Below the pieces are notes generated by a model, which had not been told where the DNA came from, ran no database searches, and saw nothing but the letters and a program-made list of their open reading frames with translations. Both the position numbers and the translations under genes were made by a program. From contig OX467090.1 of the NCBI GenBank assembly GCA_950106755.1, positions 12,213,489 through 12,277,488 on the forward strand: a stretch of DNA of 64,000 nucleotides, read 5' to 3'. Source of the DNA: Climacium dendroides (Eukaryota > Streptophyta > Bryopsida > Hypnales > Climaciaceae). This document shows positions 24,035 to 36,422 of this stretch, piece by piece; position 1 is the first letter of the stretch, and each line of letters opens with the position of its first letter.

Positions 24035-25835
24035 TCCTTCGTTAGTAGCTACTCTCATGACGAAGCCATGTCTGTGCACAAGTTGCTCCGTCGTTTACTC
24101 TTTGCGTACTAGTCACCTAGCTGCTTGTAGGCATGTGCAATTTTGTCAATAGGTGATCGACCGCACAAGTCTCTAACTTTGTTGTTGTCGTCGGAGAAGT
24201 TCTCCAGATTGAGCACCACCCAATATAATGCCTGAGCAGATTACTTTCATTCTCTCTTGTGATCTTCCTCCGTGTGATCTTCTTCCTTAATTGTGATTAC
24301 AGGAATGATCAATGTAGCTACATAATTTATGTGTGTAATTTTCCATAGCTAGATCGTATTCTGGGACGTGCTTTGCAAGATCATAGTTGCCATGGATGCT
24401 ACGAATTCATTTAGTCATTCAGTCTGACTTCTGACGCGTGATTAGAATTATTGAGTCCAGTGCCGAACCTTAAACTATTATCGATTATGCATAATTACTG
24501 GTTGAATAAATATTGCTCAATGCCTGGTGAGAGTGTCGGAGTAAGTTGGAATGCAAACGGTGTGCTGATATTTTAGGGTGGAGTGGTTGTGGTTTGAGCT
24601 CAAGCGTTTCCTCGGTCAAACGAAGTAAACGGGTGTGCCCTGCGAATTTGCCGTACCGGTGGTTGTGTCCAAAGACGCCCCAAATTAACTCAACTGGCAC
24701 TTCGATTCCCTGACGAGGGAGTTTAAAGAGTTCACCAAAAAGGAATGCACTGGCATAATGGCTCAATTGAGATGGTGAGTTCCGTTTCATGTCCTTCTTG
24801 GTAAATAAACTCTTTAAATTCAAGGTGATTGCAAGAAATTAAACACCAGTCCTGTTTATAATCATGTTTTTAAAATAGAAGAAAGAAAACTTAAAAACTT
24901 AAAAACTATGGCCAATTTCTATACCTTTAATCCCAAAAGTTTGAAGGTTATTTTTCTTTTTTCATCAAAAAACACTCAAAACTACAAAACTACAACTTCT
25001 ACTACATTCATCTACAAAACTATAGAAAATATTTTTTATCTATATGGAAAGCTTTTATTCATTCCATTTTGATTAGTGATGTGAAGTTTATGGAGCTTCT
25101 TATTTTGCAAGCAATTGAAGAAACTCCTTGAAAAAACAACATGTTGGATACTTGGATTTGTTCTTTAGCTCGATCAATTTTCACAATTCATGTTTCATAA
25201 GGAAAAGAAAGTTGTATAGGGCAAAGTAATTCTGCTTCATCAATTTCAATAATCTTTTGGAGATTATTGTATTTCAATTCCATCTCAATGATTTAGTATT
25301 TTCTTTAATCTCATAATTATTTAAATAATAATTTCTTAGAAAATGAAAATCATTGGGATTTTTTGAATTTTTTATTTTAGAATTTCAACTCAAAACTTAA
25401 ACATAAGAAATTTAAATCAAAATGATTAGTTCAAAATTTTAAGTTAAGAAGATTCAAAATCATGTAGTCTATTCAAGATTTAAAGGAATGTATTTACAAA
25501 CTCACTTCCTTCAATTTATACCCAAATATTTTGCAATCTACATGATTAAAGTTTTTGAAATTTCTTCCTTCACATTCTCATATTACTATAATTGAAAGAT
25601 CTTATAATTGGATAGATATGAAAATAAACAATTTGTAAAACTTTTTACTTTTTGCAATAGAAGTAGCAATTTTGAGAGGTGCTAGGATTCTCGTAGTATT
25701 TGTTAAATACTTGCATATGATATAAAACAAATATATACTTAGCAAAGGATTGGTTGTAAGCTATAGTACACTAGTTTATTTACATTAGCTTTAATATACA
25801 TTTTTTTCTTTTTATGTATATTAAAGCTAATGTAA
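24035..25835. repeat. Copy A 3' flank, duplicated at 54.97-56.75 kb
   Basis: 3' flank of the PAH gene. The start (AATCCTTCGTTAGTAGCTAC) and GTTGCCATGGATGCTA at 24388 recur after most PAH copies. From about 24.85 kb it becomes AT-rich and no gene is seen. Confidence 0.8.
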
Positions 25836-26585
25836 AAAAAAGAAAAAAAGCCCTTGCATCCACGCCCTACTTGCTTGAAATCTCAAGGTTTTAAGTGAGC
25901 TTCCAAGTGCACTTTGAGCCCTTGTGTCCAAGCCCTTTGTGCAATTGTGCATGAAATCCCAAAGTGCATGAAGGTGTCCAATTTGACAATCCACACTTAT
26001 GTGCCGGGTTATGTGCCGGAGCCTTTCTAAATATATTTTATTTATACAAGAAGAATGTGGGTTTATAATTACCTCCAATGAGTGTAATTGATTTTTTTCC
26101 CCAAAATCCAACCATATAGATGAATAAAATTAAAGCTAACTTATTAATTTATCAACCAATTTTGAATGTGAAATTGTACAAGAACTATGAAATTATACAA
26201 ACGAAATGTAGTCATCATATTTTTAGTATACTATTTAGTCACCCTACAATATTTGAAAAATTTGTATAAATAATGAAAATATGAAAAGGAGTTTCCCACT
26301 TCAATGTGTTGTGGTGAAAATATTTTGGAAATTTGAAAAAAAATTTAATAGTCTCAATGAGTTTTTAGTAATAAATTGACTTGCTGACCATTGTAAAAAA
26401 CATTATCTTAATCCATTCTAAAGTTTAAAAAAAGACAAAGAAAAGAACGTTGTGAATAAAATTTTCAACTTTTCAATTTTTTATAGTCAAATATATGAAA
26501 TGAAATCATTAAATATTTTTATTTTTATTTTTGAATATTCTTTTGTATTAATAATATTAGTTTGGTTCATTATACTTCTAAAGCA
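25836..26585. repeat. Segment inverted relative to duplication copy B
   Basis: This stretch matches copy B (about 57127-57475 and 58348-58750) in reverse orientation, while both flanks match directly. A hairpin (CATTAGCTTTAATATAC and its complement, 25783-25831) sits at the left breakpoint. No gene is seen. At 26.22 kb it also gives the empty site for the element at 57476-58347. Confidence 0.75.
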
Positions 26586-27240
26586 AAGGTGACGGATGGG
26601 CACAAATAGGTTATGGTAGTTTGAATTAGGTTCTCTTATGTGGAATAGAGGTTGGTACAAGATAATTTGAATTGGCTCGTCTCTTTTTTCTTATTGGTTG
26701 TCACTATTCATTTTAGACATATATAGGTATATTATAGATTGTACCATCACTACTATATTAGGCATAGTCGCATTGTAATTGGTAGCTCTTAGTTTCTACA
26801 AGTGGTCCTAAAATATCCTTGGGTTAGTAGTAAAGTTTTGAAATCTACCTATTTGGATAGTCTTCATGAACAAGTAACTTATTTAACTTGATCAATCTAT
26901 TTAATTGTATTCTTTGAAGACCAATTAACCAAGGAATAACTATTCATTTTTAGGACTAAGGGTACAAGTTTTTTGGAATCTTGAACTAGATCATATTTCA
27001 TTTGTATTCGGTTGTTTGAGGTACATGCTATACCTAATCATGGGTGGACCATGCCATGGAGATATTATAAATCATGAATAGGGTTGTTACAACTCTTGAG
27101 CTTGCACAATTTTTCATCTATTGAATAAAAATATATTATCCTTATAAAATATCTAAGGCTTATAAACTAATCAAAGAAGAAAACATAAGATAGAATATCC
27201 AAGATTCAAACTTGAAGTAAGATTCGAAAAGTCATAATTG
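26586..27240. repeat. Copy A distal part, duplicated at 58.75-59.42 kb
   Basis: Direct match to copy B (for example ATAGGTTATGGTAGTTTGAA at 26608 and 58786). AT-rich and no gene is seen. Confidence 0.7.
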
Positions 27241-28440
27241 GGTTATCTTACCTATACGTAGGCATCATGTACTCATTGGATCAAATATAGACAACATTGG
27301 AAATCACATGGTCCACAACCAAAAAGAAAAAGATTGGAATGGATATGATGGCAACTCAATAACTCATGTTTTTATTCCCTTTTCTATCTCACCCATGTTT
27401 TTTTCTTAATTCTTATTATGTAGTGACAATGATGTTTATAATTTGAGATCCCATTTCTTAAATTGCAATGGCACATTCCAAGTATTCCAAGTGAATCCGT
27501 GATAAAAGTTGCAAATTTGCAATTGGTGTGGTGGCAAATGGATGATAGTGGTTGCTTTCAGTCCTTTTTTGCAATTGGTGTGGTGGCAAAAGGATGATAG
27601 TGGTTGCTTTCAGTTCTTTTTCTATTTCCACTATGATGTATTGATTCTGATGTTCATTATTTGGGATTTTATATTTTATGCTTTTATGGCACAATGTAGT
27701 CCTTTTTCTATTTTCACTATGATGTATTGATTCTGATGTTCATTATTTGGGATTTTATATTTTATGCTTTTATGGTACAATGTAGTATGCCACACACCTA
27801 ACAACTATTGCTTTTATGTCCTTTCTAATTCCACCCATGTTATATTTATGTAACCTAAAAATGATAACGTTCATTTTATATAATCAAATTATTTAATCAA
27901 ATTCCTTATTATGGCTTCATGGCGCACTTTAGCATGCCACATGTATGAAAATAATATTGTAGGACAATACATGGACAAGGTATTAAGTCCATGTACCTTG
28001 AAAATTTAAGGTTCAATCAATTCAACAAATGTTCAATGATAAACAGTCATACATGCAATCATAAACATACATGCAATCAGAGTGCACATTACTAAGTGTA
28101 TTTTACTAAAGCAACAAGAGATCCTAATACACTGGTTGCCAAAAAGCACCACGGAACCAAAGGCTCTTACTAAATACATTTACAAAATCAATATGATACG
28201 TACCTATTCTTGAAAAAGCAACTCTAGGGCATTTATCTACCAAAAAAGATTTGACCCTTCACAACTTTTGTGTATGGTATTCAAATGATGTAGTTTTTGG
28301 TGCACTAATATCTCCAATTGTTTGTCAACTAAAACATATAAATTTTTTGGCCATCTCAAAATAAATAGAATGGTAACAATTTTAAGTGTCTGTGCCTAAC
28401 TGAGCTAGTCAGCTAGCTCTAAGTGATCACCACAGAAAGC
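27241..28440. repeat. Upstream AT-rich block of the 29 kb PAH gene
   Basis: Same-orientation copy of right-arm DNA at about 17.1-18.06 kb, with the satellite-like units. It holds two young local tandem duplications: 52 bp twice (27519-27622) and about 86 bp twice (27622-27790). No gene is seen. Confidence 0.75.
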
Positions 28441-28877
28441 GGTTGCATAGGGGACCGGCTGTCACTTCCAATCCCATGAGGATCCGACATAAATTGACGG
28501 ATCTCTACCCGGCCAGGCACGCCATGGCCCTGTGAACTGAACCTGGAGGAAGAGTTTACTTACAATTGCAATTAACAACTTCATTAGCGGCATTTACACA
28601 AAGTCTTACCGTCCACTAGTTCCAATTTTGCATTGCAACACATTGAAGTATATTCTCAAGCTCGCGTTCAAACACGTAATTGACAACTGCGATTGCAATT
28701 GAAGAAAAACTAAACTGTCTTCCTCCAGTAAGTTAAACAGGCAGGAAACTTAACTCAAATGCACGTCACGTGCACTTTTCGAACCCAGAACTTTCCAGAC
28801 CGGCCAGATGATTCCATCAAGCTTCAATGCCACCGGCCACGCGTGCTTCGTTTCTTCCTGTGCTGCTTCACAGCGTT

Positions 28878-28902
28878 AGTATAAGTTAGGACACAACCCA
28901 AT
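28878..28902 (+). promoter_or_regulatory. TATA box of the 29 kb PAH gene
   Basis: TATAAG at 28880-28885 followed by GACACAACCCAATT, the family TATA/initiator arrangement, about 100 bp before the first ATG. Confidence 0.6.
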
Positions 28903-28979
28903 TGAACTGCTCAGTGTTTGCTTCCTTCTCCCGGACTTGCTTGAGTGCTTTTTTTTTCTTTCAGATCGCAACCCGCCGA

Positions 28980-29914
28980 ATGCCGCAGGGAATGCGCTCG
29001 TGCCGATCGTCTTCTGTGTGGGAAGGAGATCATCAGGTAAGTCACAAATTGCATTTGGAATTCTCGTTATTCTCTCTGTGGATGTGTCCTTTCTTCTTGT
29101 AGGTTGTTAATTTCGGTTGATGCAGGTTTCTGTTGTGGTTGTCTACGTGAACACACTTTTTTTTGTCAATCCTGTGTTTAGCAAAAACAGAGCAATAGGT
29201 TGTGGCCCAATCTCTATGACTATGTACAGCAAGCTCTATAGCTTTCATAATGTCGGCTTTATGTTCGGTACTTGCGTGCAGCACGACAGATTTCAAACGA
29301 TGGGGGATCCAGTGAAAGCGGTAGTGGAGGTCCAGGAGCAGAGGAAAGAGACGGTGTACTCACCGCCGAGCAGAGTGCACGACGGCAGGAGTAGCTCCGC
29401 AGCTTCGATCTTCCCAGGTCCTGGTTTCATGCGACAACCCCGCCCGTTTTTATTTTTCATACCTACAACTGGATACTTCCTGGTTAGTGTGCCCAGGCGA
29501 GGGCGCTTGCCTTTGCAGTTTCTTATGCCTGCACATTTCTTCATGCCTACTTTTGCACACATCCCAGGTCGTGTGCCGTCGCACTGGTCGTTGTCGATGT
29601 TCCTGCCGTTGCCCTTCCCCACACCTCCACCTGCACACTTCCTAGTGCCTGTGCCCAAGTTAGAACCCCCACCACTGCTTTTTCCCATGCCTCCACCTGC
29701 GCACCTTCTAGCTCGCGTGTCCACGCGAGCAGCTATGCGCAAGTTCGCCGTAGATTTGGAGGCTGCGGGCAAAGGCCTCCAGCTTGTGACTTTGGTGCAG
29801 GACTTGAACATGAACTGGTCATATCCAGACGTCGTGGCAGGCGTAGAGCAGTTGTTTCAAGGTCACCCGGATTTGCTGGTGACCTTCAACAAGTTCTTTC
29901 CATCAACCCACTAG
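28980..29914 (+). CDS. PAH-domain protein, two-exon gene (about 229 aa)
   Basis: The likely model is exon 1 at 28980-29036 (19 codons, MPQGMRSCRSSSV...) with a strong donor CAG|GTAAGT, joined to exon 2 at 29282-29914; both junctions are phase 0. An alternative acceptor at 29125 is also in phase and would add 52 residues; the 43.9 kb paralog has lost that acceptor but kept the later one, so I prefer the later. Residues 26-55 match the family N terminus. Residues about 65-165 are a proline/hydrophobic low-complexity region with repeats (MPPPAHFLVPVP, MPPPAHLLARVS). The last 61 residues are a PAH domain: one AAMRKFAVDLEAAGKGLQL unit, LVQDL..., then LFQGHPDLLVTFNKFFPS, very close to the SIN3 PAH consensus. 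As known for SIN3, such a domain binds repressor peptides in the nucleus. This is the best candidate for a working gene here. The low-complexity middle region is unexplained. Confidence 0.72.
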
Positions 29915-30540
29915 GGCACCGTCGTGCCCAAGTCTGTAGGGAGCAATCCTTCTGCTTTTCATGGGCAGACCCGATTTGGGGACTGTTTGCTCCATGAAGT
30001 TCCAGATCTCTTGAGCTTTCTTGTTACATAATAAAGATTGCCCATGCTTGCATGTGGCACCCTTTACTTGATGTAAAATTGTCTTTGGTGTTCAATAGAA
30101 GATTATGGGCTTTGTTAGTATTCATTGTTACTTTGAACAGTGTGACAGTGATTGTGAAATTATTCCTAAACTCGTGGTTTTGACAGGGCTGAAATACGCT
30201 ACAGGATGTGTTTGTGCACTTTGTAGGTACTGGATGAACTTAATTAACTACAGGATTTGTGGACATTGATGTGGAAGTGCCGAAAGTTAGCTATTTGAGT
30301 TTTGAGACTCTGTTCTTGCCGATCAGATTCCTGTTAGTGCAGGTGATCGTTTAGTAGCTTTGATCATCGGTGGTCACCTCCCGTACGGCTACACAGGGAA
30401 ATTTAGAGTGAAATGTATGTAACTGCCCATCGAATCCTGGGCCTTCCAGTTGCCATGGATGTTAAGAATTCATTCACTCAGTCTGATTTCTGACTTGTGA
30501 ATAGAATTGAGTCTATCGGTCCAGAGCCGAATCTTAAATG
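29915..30540. other. 3' flank of the 29 kb gene
   Basis: It starts with the family 3' sequence (GAGCAATCCTTC; later GTTGCCATGGATGTTAAGAA at 30450). AATAAAG at 30030 could be a polyadenylation signal. No further gene is seen. Confidence 0.5.
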
Positions 30541-30599
30541 ATTATCGACTAGTTTAAACAAATTCACAGCAATAACCTGCAATAAATATTATTCCAGAC

Positions 30600-31245
30600 C
30601 CGAGAACCCTCCAGACAATGGATGAAAATTTCAATTCGGCAGTGCTCAGCTTTTCCACCAGAGCTGCTTGGCTGTTTTTCTATAAGAACCCAACCGAATA
30701 CCGCTTGAATCATTTCTCTTTCTCTCTTCAGCTGTCGACCTTGTTCCTTGGGGTAGTTGTGGATGGGAGCTTCTAAGGATTTCTTCTTGTAAGTGAGTTG
30801 CTGGGATCGATCGATCTCCTGTTGCTGCTTAATTAGTTCGATTGATTGATTGGCTCTAGAGTTGGAAATCATTACTCTGTGGAATTCTCTTTCGAAATTC
30901 CTTTTAATTCTTCTTGGTAACTTGTTGGTTTCCATTGAATTATGTTTTTGCAATAGTTGACATGTGTGCAAACATTATCTGTGCATTGCTTGAATTCAAA
31001 GTATAGCACCCGCTTGATGACATGCAGGCTAGTTCTAGCTCCATCTCCGGGATCCTTGCGGTTTGCTTCTTGCTTTTCCTGTTTCCATTTTTTATATTGT
31101 CATTGCCCATACAGATGTTTCTATCATACAAGCTGCAGGGACTACAAAACTGTCTGGACTGACCCAACGTCAGAATTCGCTTTGCTTTTGTTGTGTACAG
31201 GAAGAAGAATTTCAAACGATATTTTTTGCCCTTAGTCACGTTTAG
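30600..31245 (+). pseudogene. Truncated PAH-family locus (promoter, first exon, start of second)
   Basis: It has the proximal block CCAGACAATGGATGA (30611), TATAAG (30681-30686), a family-like 5' region and an acceptor GTGTACAG at 31201. This is followed by GAAGAAGAATTTCAAACGAT, where the conserved ATGGGG start has become ATATTT. Homology stops a few bases later, so no PAH domain follows. It looks like a 5' fragment left by duplication. The promoter could still drive a transcript into 31.25 kb and beyond. Confidence 0.6.
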
Positions 31246-31888
31246 TGCTCTGTTCGTTGTCGGTCACTTAGCAGCTTAGCCAGCGTTACAGGGTTAAACT
31301 GAAAGCACACATACAGAAGCAGGTGATTGGAATTCTGACAAGATCCCAATCAGGTCCATTTGGGGACCAAAACACCAGCTTACCGTAGATGCGAAAAAAG
31401 TTTTGGGCTGCCACCTGGTTATGCATGCGCTAAGGGCTTCCGTTTCGGTCACAAATTGTACCCAGTGGGTAAGGTAATTAGAGAGATCATTGTGGGCAAA
31501 ACGGGCAAAATTACCCAGTGGGTATATCTGATGTGATCGGGTCTCCTTCAGAACAACAAGCACCTACCTCAAGTGAAAGTGGCCAACTATCAAGTGTTAC
31601 AACATATCTAAGCAGTGTAGGTAATACTGCTTGACGACGATAAAGGGATTCTGAAAGAGCCGGGTGCGGGTACAACAGTGCAAGTGATGAGATCCATTAC
31701 AAGTGCATGTGAGGTTGAGTCTTCATTACACGTATGGGGTACTGACAGTCAGCAGAAGCTGTTCCCCAAAATATCACCAAAAATCATACTACAACTCAGT
31801 CACGCCCGAAAACTTCATGTCCGCATAAATCCATTCGACCTGCACATCAGTTCAAACTGAACATAAGTATATTAAACATTAATTTCCA
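31246..31888. other. Low-copy region without recognised gene
   Basis: Base composition is less AT-rich than the flanks. Short open frames exist on both strands (for example 31294-31563 minus) but none is recognisable. It has no matching copy elsewhere in the window. Confidence 0.4.
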
Positions 31889-32157
31889 CACAGCAAGAAG
31901 GCGTTCTCCCTTCTGCACACCTTCTGAGGGATCAACAATAGGGTAACACAAGACCAGTCAGAGGATTCCCTTCATTGAATTGGATCCTAGCTCATGCTCG
32001 GCCCCACCTCTTGAACTAAGGAGAAGAGTCTGTAAAGCGACCATTCACCAGCTCACAGCACCCTCAAAAGTCAAAATAAGTTGATGGAAGCAGCATCAGC
32101 CCAAGTTGCTTCATGTTTTTGGACCTTTGGGAAACTAGTATTGATTTTTCAATAGTG
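31889..32157. repeat. Duplicated 270-bp block
   Basis: Direct match to 49640-49907 (GGCGTTCTCCCTTCTGCACA through TTTTTCAATAG). At 49.9 kb the copy ends exactly where a MITE begins. No gene is recognised. Confidence 0.8.
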
Positions 32158-32284
32158 TGGTATAGGCCACTATTTTAGGTTACAGCTGGGGGGCAACAAA
32201 CGCTCATCCTGAGGTCCTTTGATGAAGCTTGTGTGACTCAAAAGTAATATTAAGCCATTCAAAAATGAACGATGTAATTTCAAT

Positions 32285-33665
32285 GAGCGTAATTTTTTAA
32301 TGTTATTTTTAGATGTCCTAACCTCCAGAACAATTTAATTTATAATATTCAATATTCTAGAATGTAAATTTATGCCTCTAAAATAGTAAAATCTAAATTA
32401 ATTATAGATTTTAGTACATACAATCATTGCAATTTGTAAATTTTGGAGGCTTCAATGTAACTTATTATTAGATTTTGAACTTTTGATCTAGACCCTTCTT
32501 TAGGTTTCAAAAGTTCAAAATGATAGTAATATGTAGATTTCATTTGTTTAAATATTTTACAAATTTATGTGTTATAAAATTTCTTAGGTTTCTAAAATAT
32601 AAAAATTCTAGAAATGTAAGATTTTTGTAAATAGAATTCATTGCCTTGCAAGTTGACAACTTATGAATATTTTGTGTTCAACTTCACGGTATTAACCCTT
32701 CCAATCAGTAAGGGATAACTGCATCTTGTAAAATCTACCAAATATATTAGGTAGAAACAATATTAAAATATAAGATGTGTCAATGTGTTGTAAAGTCTAC
32801 CAATTTGGATTGTACACAAATAATTTGGGGAGAATTTATGAAAATTTCTATACAAAAGAAACTCAATTTTCTTATGTATAAAAATTCTTTGGAGATCCTC
32901 TCTACAAGTCCATGATGACATTAAAAAACCAAGAAACTTGGAAATTGACAAAAAACAACAATTAAGAATATTGAATCTACTTCTTTTTCATAGAAAATTC
33001 CAAACAACTCTTTTATGATGTTGGCTTTCTTCTGATTTCACCTTGCCTACCAAACTTGCTCAAAGCTCTGCTCATCATATAACAAAAACTTGTCAATTCA
33101 ATTCTTTTTGTGGATTTAAACAACTGCTTTAGTCCTAAATGTTAAAGCTCTTGATATTGTTATGTTGTATATTGCATTTTCTTAAACGTGACACAAGCTT
33201 ATACGTTTCGTAATTGTGTTTCTTCGTATTCACATCTGCATAACCTTTAGACCTCTTTCCTCTGATCCACGCCACTGCAACTTTGATCTTCTTGTATATT
33301 AAAAAAACTATGGAGGGTCCTTTTCCGGCTTGAATACTCTTCCAAAGTCTCATCCCTTGGGTTTCATCCCTATGGCTTCAGAGAAACACAATTGAGCATT
33401 AATCGTACAAGGCAAGAGTAGAAGAATTAAATACAAGGTAGCAGTTTAGTACAAGTTAAAATTAGTTCCAATTTAAGAGCTTTATGTCGGAAAAATACCA
33501 CCACATGTAGTCATTAATTATTACCCTGTTCACTCTTGCTGGTTGATTAGTACCTACACTTGTAAGTTTTGGTTTCTCATGTTTCTGTCTCTCCATCTGT
33601 TTACAAAACTCGTCTAATGTTTCTTGACTTTCTTCCCTGTGGTCATTCATTCATATATTAAACGC
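32285..33665. repeat. Inverted copy of palindrome-loop DNA
   Basis: Reverse complement of about 10.47-11.885 kb, crossing the inner inverted-repeat boundary. AT-rich, with no gene seen. 33666-33985 shows nothing recognisable. Confidence 0.8.
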
Positions 33666-33985
33666 TCTGTATTGCATTGGCATCCACATTACTCATAATT
33701 TTCAAAGTCAGAAAAGAAGGAGAATATCTCTGATCTTAATTCGAAAGTCTCAAAGTTACTCATTTGGACCTGTCCAAGTCGTTTAGATGATCAAATGGAC
33801 GTCTGGTTGCATACATTATCAATTTCTTCACCTAGAGTACATATCAACTATCAAGTTATTAATAATAATTATTGAAAACACAAGTTGGGAACGATGCATC
33901 TAAGATTCAGGAAAATCATAGAATCGTGACTCAAAAGAGCTAGCAAAACAGAAGACAGAAGGCTGTAAGAACCTGATCTTCGAAG

Positions 33986-34641
33986 TCATTCGCCCGGCCG
34001 GTGATCTATCAAAACTCCTCCATCAATCAGGTTCACACACTGGTTCACATTCTCAGGAGAAACAAAGTCGAATGCGACCTTGTTACACGACTGCAACCAA
34101 ATTCCAAAACCTCAAGGCCTAAGAGTTCCCCTTATTGGCCACAACAAACAGGAACCTGTGCTTATAGAATCCGTCTGGCACATTCAAAGAGACATGCAAT
34201 TATTCAGGTTCGATCGTGTAATCAAATGAGGACTGAAAAAGTTACCTTTTGATTACGAACTTGATGAGGACATATGAAGACGGCTTCTCCATGTACGCTT
34301 GCTCGAACGAAAGTCCAGCTACGGCTCAATTCCTGCAAGTTATTCAATAGTGTGACATACTTTGACAAGTATTGCTCTCGATACTTATTACAGGCAACAG
34401 CACACAGCGTATGTAGCAAACGTTACGTTGTCAAAATCAGATTGTCAGTTGTTCTGGGCATTCCAAGGAAATTAATCACAAAAATGGTTACTGCTATCTA
34501 GATGTAGGCTTGAACATTGGAACCTGCAATACCACTCCAACATTCTAGGAAGATCCCTAGTGTCTCACCGTATTCCTCTTTTAACAACCTCTTATGCTCA
34601 GCAACAAGGAAGAGTGTTTGATCGTGAATGGGATGAACAAT
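33986..34641 (-). CDS. Exon-like open stretches, 3' end of unidentified gene
   Basis: Reading leftward, four stretches look like exons. 34524-34641 (after CTGCAG) gives a peptide beginning IVHPIHDQTLFLVAEHKRLL. 34427-34490 (donor GTAACG) reads VTIFVINFLGMPRTTDN. 34246-34332 (after TTGCAG, donor GTAAC) reads ELSRSWTFVRASVHGEAVF. 33986-34090 (after TTGCAG) ends in TGA and includes AFDFVSPENVNQCVNLIDGG. The last two join in phase 0. Their composition is typical of a globular protein, but I do not recognise the family. The gap between the first two is only 33 bp, too short for a normal plant intron, and the join to the third needs a very small exon. The gene may be decayed or my boundaries may be wrong. 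Confidence 0.4.
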
Positions 34642-34809
34642 CTGCAGATCGAAATTAATACAGAATCGATATATCGTACACCAAAGGCCACCATTAATAT
34701 TAATTACTACTTATCCAATAGCAAAGTTTAATTGACCAGTTTAATAGTCCAGAAAGGAAAAATAATAAAGTCAAATGAAATGGTCACTGACATGTAGAGA
34801 TGAGAATTC

Positions 34810-35400
34810 ATGTCAAGAAATTGTATAGTAGAAACCACCCATCACCAACCACAGTTGCTTATTCGGTCGGTTATGGGTGGTTCTACCGTACTCACCACTA
34901 GAAAAGGCAAAGAATGGACATGCAAAAACTCGTGCCAAATAATGCTTTTGCAGGTACTCTCAAAACAACGGCACATTCTTCCGTTGAAAAGCGGCCCACC
35001 ATATATTATTAAAGCAGTATCATTGCCATTGACTTCGGGTTTCCCAGGGCCACATTCAATTTTGCCATTTCTCTCCGTCTTGCAAATACCGTTCAATCTC
35101 CAGTTTGGATTGTTTACCTCTATTCGATAACCCATTCACAGTTGACAATTTCACCGGGTCTTTTACACCGGAGCTCCCAGATCGATGTGCTTGCGGTCTC
35201 ATCTTTTAGTCATTAACTAGTGTATCCTCATTCTTTTGTGTTTTGAGTACACCCATGCCTAAATCAAGTGGTGCCTGTTCCTCTTCTTCAAGAGCAAACT
35301 CTTTCTGCGTCTCGGCAGAGAAGCCATTCTTTATTTCTCCCTCTATTCTCTGTTTTCTTACCATGGACTCCATAAAAAATCCTTGCCTTCCTTGACTTTT
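34810..35400 (-). other. Possible further exons of the minus-strand gene
   Basis: Two open minus-strand stretches. 35213-35368 encodes an acidic, disordered-looking 51 residues (includes AETQKEFALEEEEQAPLDLG) and ends in TAA. 34842-35135 includes CGPGKPEVNGNDTALIIYGG. Whether either is an exon is uncertain, and no domain is recognised. 35400-35780 shows nothing clear. Confidence 0.25.
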
Positions 35401-36100
35401 TCAAGCGATTTCTTGATTCTGGGCAACTAATCCTTCGGGAAATTAACCTCTGAAGTATGTGTCAACACATTCACCTGCAATATATCCAGTCCAACAAAAA
35501 AATCAAATTTGCTGTTGGGAAAAGAATCATTCAAGTACCTACAAGTCTAAAAAAAAATGAAAGCACGTCGAAACCGAATTCATGCATGAGGAAGACCCTA
35601 AAAACTAACTAATGAATGTTTACGAACTTCCGCAGAAGAATTAGAGAGAACTCACAGCATTTGACATGAGCTATGGGATGAAAGGGGAAGAGTCATAGTC
35701 GGATTGAGATATTAATTGACGGCACCGTCGGGAAGTTGGTTCGCGCAACACTACCTTTCGGAATTGCACTTTGTTGCTTTACTTTTCTACCTGACGCACT
35801 GCACTTTGCCGTGTTCTCGTCATGCCAAGATTTCCCTGCAGCTGCCTCTCCCGGATCAACCTCAGGCACCCAAAACTTAAGCTCTTCCAGGACATACTAC
35901 TTGACAAAGCCCCGAGCACAAAAAGCTCCACATGCATGCCAATCATGAGGTTGGCGGTAACAGCCTCCGGTCCGCACACCCTTGCGCCACGAAGTCCCTC
36001 ATCAGCTCCACAAACATTGAGCTTTTGCAATTCTTCTTTACCACATGCACTGTTTTCTCACTACAGTCTAAGAATGAACCCAGTGACCCCAAGTACTCTT

Positions 36101-36422
36101 ATGGGCAATTTCGTTAAAATGGCGAAATTCCTTTACTTTGGCAGTTTTTACAGTTCAGAGCGGGCGTTCTGAAGTGTACAAACTTCATAGATATCTTAAA
36201 TCTATACTATTCTTAGATGTTTGAAATCTATATCTGTGCTAGATGTCACTTTTACAATTCAGATCGTACGGTCTGACATCTATAGTAGTCATAGATTTCT
36301 TAAATCTATAAAAGTCCAAGATTCTTGAAAACTATACCTGTCCTAGATGTCACTTTTACAATTCAAAGCGGGCGGTCTGAAAATGGCACATGGAATGCCG
36401 CCATTTTAACGAAATTGCCCAT
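36101..36422. mobile_element. MITE, ATGGGC ends, TSD TCTT
   Basis: 322 bp. Ends are perfect inverted repeats over ATGGGCAATTTCGTTAAAAT and a few more bases, flanked by TCTT on both sides (36097-36100 and 36423-36426). It is the best-preserved member of this family in the window and lies within the region of minus-strand exon-like stretches, so it may sit in an intron or have split an exon. Confidence 0.85.

Noticed and set aside
23783..24079. 98-residue antisense ORF across the copy A PAH gene (also 48847-49200, 54544-54852)
   Set aside because: It is a shadow of the sense frame in GC-richer coding DNA and recurs only because the sense gene is duplicated.
29293..29811. 172-residue antisense ORF across the 29 kb gene
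   Set aside because: Low-complexity Gly/Lys/Arg translation of the proline-rich sense region; no start context or splice support.
33986..34090. Possible lectin-like (cyanovirin-type) C terminus
   Set aside because: Only a loose resemblance of a short NxIDGG stretch; cysteine spacing and neighbouring exons do not support it.
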